From positions 1 to 64,000 of the forward strand of contig CAJBYO010000090.1 in the NCBI GenBank assembly GCA_903959905.1: a DNA stretch of 64,000 nt. Direction: 5' to 3'. Shown here in pieces: positions 60,309-64,000 of the stretch. The notes below the pieces were generated by a model that worked only from the letters and a program-made list of their open reading frames with translations, ran no database searches and was not told where the DNA came from. Source of the DNA: an uncultured Bacteroidales bacterium (GTDB taxonomy: Bacteria; Bacteroidota; Bacteroidia; Bacteroidales; FEN-979). Every line of letters begins with the position of its first letter. The first letter of the stretch is position 1. Both the position numbers and the translations under genes were made by a program.

Positions 60309-61349
60309 TTACACCACATTCACCTCTATTTCAAGCCTTATCCCGAACTTCTGATGCACTGAATCTGAAATTCTGTTAGCAAGGTCCAGAATCTGCCGGC
60401 CAGTGGCACTGCCATAATTTACCAGGACCAGTGGCTGGTTGACATGAACGCCGGCATCGCCGTCGCGGTAACCTTTCCAGCCACACTGGTCAATGAGCCA
60501 GGCTGCCGGTATTTTAACCGGGCCAGTTGAGGCAGCCTGCGGGTAAACAGGGATCTCCGGGAAATTATGCCGGAGCGAAGTTGCAAGTTCAGAATTGACC
60601 ACAGGGTTTTTAAAGAAACTGCCTGCATTTCCGATCTCTGCAGGATCAGGCAGTTTCCTGCGGCGGATGTTACATACAGCCTCACGCACATCAGCAATGG
60701 TCGGAACAGTGACGTTAAGTGCCTGAAGTTCTGAGCGGATGTCACCGTAATCAAGTTTAAGTATAGATCCCTGGTCCGATGGGGAAATTTTAAGAAGCTT
60801 GAATGTCACATTCAGGATGATCACTTTTCCCTTCAGCGCCCGTTTGAAAATGCTGTCGCGGTAACCAAACTGACATTCAGCATTGGTGAACCGTTTTTGC
60901 TTGCCGGAGTCAATCTCAATGATCTGTACCGAATCAATCACATCCCTGACCTCCACACCGTAGGCCCCGATGTTCTGGATAGGTGCTGCCCCTAACCTTC
61001 CCGGTATGAGGGAGAGGTTCTCAAGTCCGGCCCATCCGCTGGCAACGCAGTGCTGAACAAACTCATCCCAGTTCTCACCCGCTTCAGCGGTTACGAACAC
61101 ATGGGTGGCTGTTTCCTCCTTTACCGTGATCCCCTTTGAACTGATACGGATCACGATTCCGGAAAAATCCCTGGTTAACAGCACATTGCTGCCTCCGCCC
61201 ATGAAAAGGATGGGCATGTGGATCATATGCCGGTAGTTGAGCAGGGTAAGCACTTCGGAATGTGTTTTTGCCTCAACAAAATAACGGGCCTCGGCTTCCA
61301 TGCCAAAGGTATTCAGGGCTTTGAGCGATACTTTCTGGTCTAAATGCAT
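60309..61349 (-). CDS. murB: UDP-N-acetylenolpyruvoylglucosamine reductase
   Basis: FAD enzyme making UDP-MurNAc for peptidoglycan. 347 residues from the ATG at 61349 (MHLDQKVSLKALNTF). A TTG 18 bp upstream would extend it without conserved sequence. Size and layout match type I (E. coli-like) MurB: FAD segment FMGGGSNVLLT, LSLIPGRLGAAPIQNIGAYG, catalytic Ser in GNAGSFFKNP, and the C-terminal Glu in EIEVNVV. Convergent with the propeller gene and divergent from a glycosyltransferase. Confidence 0.95.
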   Translation of the reverse strand: MHLDQKVSLKALNTFGMEAEARYFVEAKTHSEVLTLLNYRHMIHMPILFMGGGSNVLLTRDFSGIVIRISSKGITVKEETATHVFVTAEAGENWDEFVQHCVASGWAGLENLSLIPGRLGAAPIQNIGAYGVEVRDVIDSVQIIEIDSGKQKRFTNAECQFGYRDSIFKRALKGKVIILNVTFKLLKISPSDQGSILKLDYGDIRSELQALNVTVPTIADVREAVCNIRRRKLPDPAEIGNAGSFFKNPVVNSELATSLRHNFPEIPVYPQAASTGPVKIPAAWLIDQCGWKGYRDGDAGVHVNQPLVLVNYGSATGRQILDLANRISDSVHQKFGIRLEIEVNVV

Positions 61350-61364
61350 AGCGAAAAGAAAGGC

Positions 61365-61372
61365 CAAAATTA
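61365..61372 (-). promoter_or_regulatory. -7 element of murB
   Basis: The minus strand reads TAATTTTG, full TAnnTTTG match, 16 bp before the murB ATG. It lies 33 bp from the divergent element at 61405, so the two promoters may interfere. Confidence 0.5.
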
Positions 61373-61404
61373 GTGGAAATACCAGTAAGTTCGGTGGAAA
61401 AAAC

Positions 61405-61412
61405 TACTTTTG
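61405..61412 (+). promoter_or_regulatory. -7 element of the GT4-like gene
   Basis: TACTTTTG, full TAnnTTTG match, 39 bp before the ATG at 61451. Confidence 0.5.
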
Positions 61413-61450
61413 TTCGTTGAAAATGCAAAGTTGAAATCATCAAGCGGAAT

Positions 61451-62620
61451 ATGCCTGTTGCCATTGTTTCAGTAACAAATGATCTCACCACCGATCAGCG
61501 CGTGGACCGTACCTGCCTGGCCCTGGTAAAGTCGGGTTATGACGTGTTGCTTGTAGGCAGAAAGCGCCGAAACAGTATTTCTCTTGCACCACGGTCCTAC
61601 CGCACGCACAGGTTGAACCTCCTGTTTGACAAAGGGCCGATGTTTTATGCAGAATACAATATTGCCCTCTTCTTTTTCCTGCTCATCAACCATTTTGATT
61701 TAATTGTCTCCAACGACCTGGATACTCTCCCTGCAAATTACTTTGCCAACCGCATAAAGCAGGTATTTTCAAACATCAGGGCCCGTTCTTCTGCCGCCGG
61801 TATTCGATACTCCGGGGTTCGCCACCTCCACGATTGTCATGAGTATTTCCGCGGAGTCCCCGAACTGACAGGCCGAAAAGCAGTCACCGCCGTGTGGAGG
61901 TGGATTGAAGACCGCATTTTCCCGAAACTGAAGCATGTCATCGCAGTAAACCAGTCTGTCGCAGATATATATGCAAAAGAATATGGCAATAAAATTACCG
62001 TGGTTAGAAATGTTCCCTTCCGGAAATCCCTGGATGGGGTATATCAAAAGTCGCTGTTGAATATCCCTGCTGAGCGTAAAATTATCCTCTACCAGGGGGC
62101 GGTAAATGTTGACCGGGGCATTGAAGAGACTATCCTGGCCATGGAGTTCGTTAAATCAGATGCAGCCCTTATCATCGCAGGAATCGGTGATATCTTTGAA
62201 GCGCTTAAAGCGATGACCATGAAACATAGCCTCAGCGAAAAAGTAATTTTCCTTGGCCAGGTCCCTTTCCGGGATTTACACGCATATACCCTGATGGCCG
62301 ACCTGGGGATCTCGATTGAAAAAGACGTCAGCATCAACTACCATTTCTGCCTGCCCAATAAGTTCCTCGACTATATCCAGGCCAACATCCCGGTACTTGT
62401 TTCACCGTTTCCTGAAATGAAGGCCATCGTTGACAAATACCGCATCGGCGAATACATTGAGAGTCACGACCCGGTTATTCTTGCCGCACAGTTTGATGCA
62501 CTGCTGAATAACACAGAAAAACTGGCGGAATATAAAAGGAACCTGGTTCAGGCTGCAAAGGAGTTGTGCTGGGAGTTGGAGGAGGAGAAGTTGGTGGGGG
62601 TGGTGACAGGTGACGCGTGA
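61451..62620 (+). CDS. GT4-like glycosyltransferase
   Basis: 389 residues of GT-B fold. The N-terminal domain starts VAIVSVTNDLTTDQRVDRTC and has LIVSNDLDTLPAN. The C-terminal domain has IILYQGAVNVDRGIEETILA, VIFLGQVPFRDLHAYTLMAD and a LPNKFLDYIQANIPVL donor loop, close to the GT4 EX7E region. Probably acts in envelope or exopolysaccharide synthesis. The final residues and the stop codon (62618-62620) come from a GTGACGC-type heptamer array, so the C-terminus may have been shortened or replaced by the repeat. Confidence 0.82.
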   Translation: MPVAIVSVTNDLTTDQRVDRTCLALVKSGYDVLLVGRKRRNSISLAPRSYRTHRLNLLFDKGPMFYAEYNIALFFFLLINHFDLIVSNDLDTLPANYFANRIKQVFSNIRARSSAAGIRYSGVRHLHDCHEYFRGVPELTGRKAVTAVWRWIEDRIFPKLKHVIAVNQSVADIYAKEYGNKITVVRNVPFRKSLDGVYQKSLLNIPAERKIILYQGAVNVDRGIEETILAMEFVKSDAALIIAGIGDIFEALKAMTMKHSLSEKVIFLGQVPFRDLHAYTLMADLGISIEKDVSINYHFCLPNKFLDYIQANIPVLVSPFPEMKAIVDKYRIGEYIESHDPVILAAQFDALLNNTEKLAEYKRNLVQAAKELCWELEEEKLVGVVTGDA

Positions 62621-62664
62621 CGGGTGACAGGTGACAGGTGACGCGTGACGCGTGACGGGTGACA
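62602..62664. repeat. GTGACGG-family heptamer array at the 3' end of the GT4-like gene
   Basis: Nine units: GGTGACA, GGTGACG, CGTGACG, GGTGACA, GGTGACA, GGTGACG, CGTGACG, CGTGACG, GGTGACA. The stop codon of the gene lies in unit 3. Confidence 0.93.
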
Positions 62665-62709
62665 GGGCAGTTTGCCCAGCAACGTGTAATAAGTGGACCT
62701 TGTTTCCCG

Positions 62710-62786
62710 TTTTGCACTTTGCACTTTGCACTTTGCACTTTTCGTTTTACATTTTACATTTTACATTTTACATTTTTCATCCCATA
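62710..62786. repeat. Heptamer array upstream of the last glycosyltransferase
   Basis: Eleven in-phase units: TTTTGCA, CTTTGCA three times, CTTTTCG, TTTTACA four times, TTTTTCA, TCCCATA. The related complementary forms TGCAAAA/TGTAAAA and GCACTTT occur between thrC and thrH at 28531-28651. Confidence 0.92.
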
Positions 62787-62789
62787 CCA

Positions 62790-63920
62790 TTGACCAATCT
62801 TCACCTGCATATCATCTCCTTCGACGTTCCGTTTCCTGCGAATTACGGCGGGGTGATTGATGTTTTTTATAAACTCAGGGCGTTACACACTGCCGGGGTG
62901 AAGATTCATCTTCATTGCTTTGTTTATCATCGTGAACCAGCCGCAGAACTTGAAAAATACTGTGAAACTGTAAAATATTATCCGCGGAAAACCGGCCTGG
63001 CGGCAAACCTCGGGCTACTGCCATATATCGTAGCAGGCAGAATATCAGAGGATCTTGTAAAAAATCTGCTGAATGATGATTTTCCGATCCTTTTCGAAGG
63101 ACTGCATACCTGCGGCATCATGCAGGATGAAAGATTGAAAGGGCGCTTCCTCGTATATCGTGAAAGTAACATAGAGCACCACTATTACCGGCATCTGTCG
63201 AAAGCAGAAAAGAATCCGTTTAAAAAGCTGTTTTTCCTTGCTGAAAGTTACCGGTTGTTCCGCTTTCAGAAAATACTCAGGCACGCATCTGTGATGCTTG
63301 CAGTTTCCAAAGATGATACAAATTACCTGGCTTCCCGCTTCCCTGAACAACGGGTGATTTACCTGCCTAGTTTCCATCACGATAACGAGCCCAACATCCT
63401 TTCAGGCAAAGGGACCTATGCACTGTACCAGGGAAAACTCTCCGTTCCCGAAAACAGCGTTGCGGCCGAATACCTGATCAGCCGGGTGTGGGATGATACG
63501 CTTCCTGAACTGCTCATTGCCGGCCTTGATCCGCCCGACTGGCTTGTTCAACTGGGCGAAAAACACAAGAATATTAAAATTATTCCTAATCCATCCGACC
63601 AGGCCATGTTTGAACTCATCCGCGGGGCACACGTCAATATCATGGTCACCTTTCAACCGACAGGACTCAAACTGAAACTGCTCAATGCCCTTTATAATGG
63701 GCGCTTTTGTCTTGTCAACCCCGAAATGGTGGCTGGAACGACCCTGGATGACCTGTGCATTATCGGTAAAACCCCGTCAGTGTTAAAAGACAAGTTGAAA
63801 CACCTGTTTACCATGGAATTCACAGAAAGTGAGATTGTTCACAGGCAAGAAGTGCTGACACACCATTACTCCAATGACAATAATTGTCGATTATTAATTG
63901 AAAGTATACATTCGCGTTGA
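62790..63920 (+). CDS. Putative glycosyltransferase (GT-B-like)
   Basis: 376 residues from the TTG at 62790 (M-TNLHLHIISFDVPFPANYGG). The frame is open further upstream to 62652, but that part is translated repeat and is not protein-like. No ATG is available near the domain start. The N-terminal PANYGGVIDVFYKLRALHTAG resembles the acceptor loop of GT4 enzymes, and FRESNIEHHYYRHL-like YRESNIEHHYYRHL, a LAVSKDD linker and a C-terminal GLKLKLLNALYNGRFCLVN donor-binding stretch agree. It would work in the same glycan pathway as the preceding gene. Moderate confidence in the family. Confidence 0.72.
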   Translation: MTNLHLHIISFDVPFPANYGGVIDVFYKLRALHTAGVKIHLHCFVYHREPAAELEKYCETVKYYPRKTGLAANLGLLPYIVAGRISEDLVKNLLNDDFPILFEGLHTCGIMQDERLKGRFLVYRESNIEHHYYRHLSKAEKNPFKKLFFLAESYRLFRFQKILRHASVMLAVSKDDTNYLASRFPEQRVIYLPSFHHDNEPNILSGKGTYALYQGKLSVPENSVAAEYLISRVWDDTLPELLIAGLDPPDWLVQLGEKHKNIKIIPNPSDQAMFELIRGAHVNIMVTFQPTGLKLKLLNALYNGRFCLVNPEMVAGTTLDDLCIIGKTPSVLKDKLKHLFTMEFTESEIVHRQEVLTHHYSNDNNCRLLIESIHSR

Positions 63921-63959
63921 TGTTTTACTTACCTTTATAGGTTGTAAGTCATCCCTCCT

Positions 63960-64000
63960 ATGAAGAAAATCCTTGTACCCGTCGATTTTTCAAGCCATAC
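63960..64000 (+). CDS. Universal stress protein, N-terminal fragment (cut by window end)
   Basis: Only 13 full codons are present. They read MKKILVPVDFSSH, the standard N-terminal strand and first loop of UspA-domain proteins. The rest lies outside the window. Confidence 0.7.
   Translation, partial: MKKILVPVDFSSH

Noticed and set aside
62652-62789. Hydrophobic N-terminal extension of the last glycosyltransferase
   Set aside because: It is translated repeat DNA (GTGACGG and CTTTGCA arrays). Homology-like sequence begins only after 62790.

Overview
The window reads as a chromosomal segment of a Bacteroidota bacterium, probably an environmental Bacteroidales-like lineage. Four independent signals support this. 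Five large secreted proteins end in type IX secretion (T9SS) sorting domains. At least a dozen upstream regions carry the Bacteroidota -7 element TAnnTTTG. Shine-Dalgarno sequences are mostly weak. Lineage-typical proteins (a DUF5606 protein, GEVED-domain subtilase, Omp28-type protein) are present. No rRNA, tRNA, CRISPR, IS or phage gene was recognised.

Layout. 0.4-3.1 kb: dnaB and an overlapping exported protein. 3.3-6.6 kb (minus strand): a DUF151 nuclease, a nucleoside-permease-like MFS protein, thyA and folA. 7-9.5 kb: a divergent membrane pyrophosphatase. 9.6-18.9 kb: an ECF sigma factor, a protein joining an inner-membrane anchor to an outer-membrane barrel, and two giant PKD/fibronectin-like T9SS proteins. 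All three transcription units share an upstream GGCAACC motif, so this looks like a small regulon. 19-31 kb: gcvP, two Cys/Met-family PLP enzymes, a GEVED subtilase, and a methionine/threonine group in which thrH can supply the phosphohomoserine needed by thrC. 31-37 kb: an alpha/beta hydrolase, an Omp28/T9SS protein and purB. 37-44.4 kb: envelope glycan genes (GT-C enzyme, LtaS-like phosphotransferase, O-antigen-ligase-like protein, three GT2 enzymes). 44.6-55.4 kb: a full uptake [NiFe] hydrogenase locus (small and large subunits, cytochrome b, maturation protease), with the convergent hypFCDEAB operon and a Ni-permease-like gene. 55.4-64 kb: DUF5606, pyrK, pyrD, a BNR-propeller T9SS protein, murB, two glycosyltransferases and the first codons of a universal stress protein.

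The hydrogenase small subunit carries all six cysteines of the oxygen-tolerant type proximal cluster, so the organism probably oxidises H2 into the quinone pool and meets oxygen. HypF has no ordinary start codon in front of its intact acylphosphatase domain.

The strangest feature is the intergenic DNA. Gap after gap is filled with short arrays of strict 7-, 8- or 9-bp period. In these the unit sequence drifts or switches while the phase is kept. One heptamer family (GTGACGG and variants) recurs at four distant loci. Several arrays supply the stop codon of the neighbouring gene. A related class forms long imperfect hairpins. These arrays also create false N-terminal extensions (purB and the last glycosyltransferase), which are corrected here.
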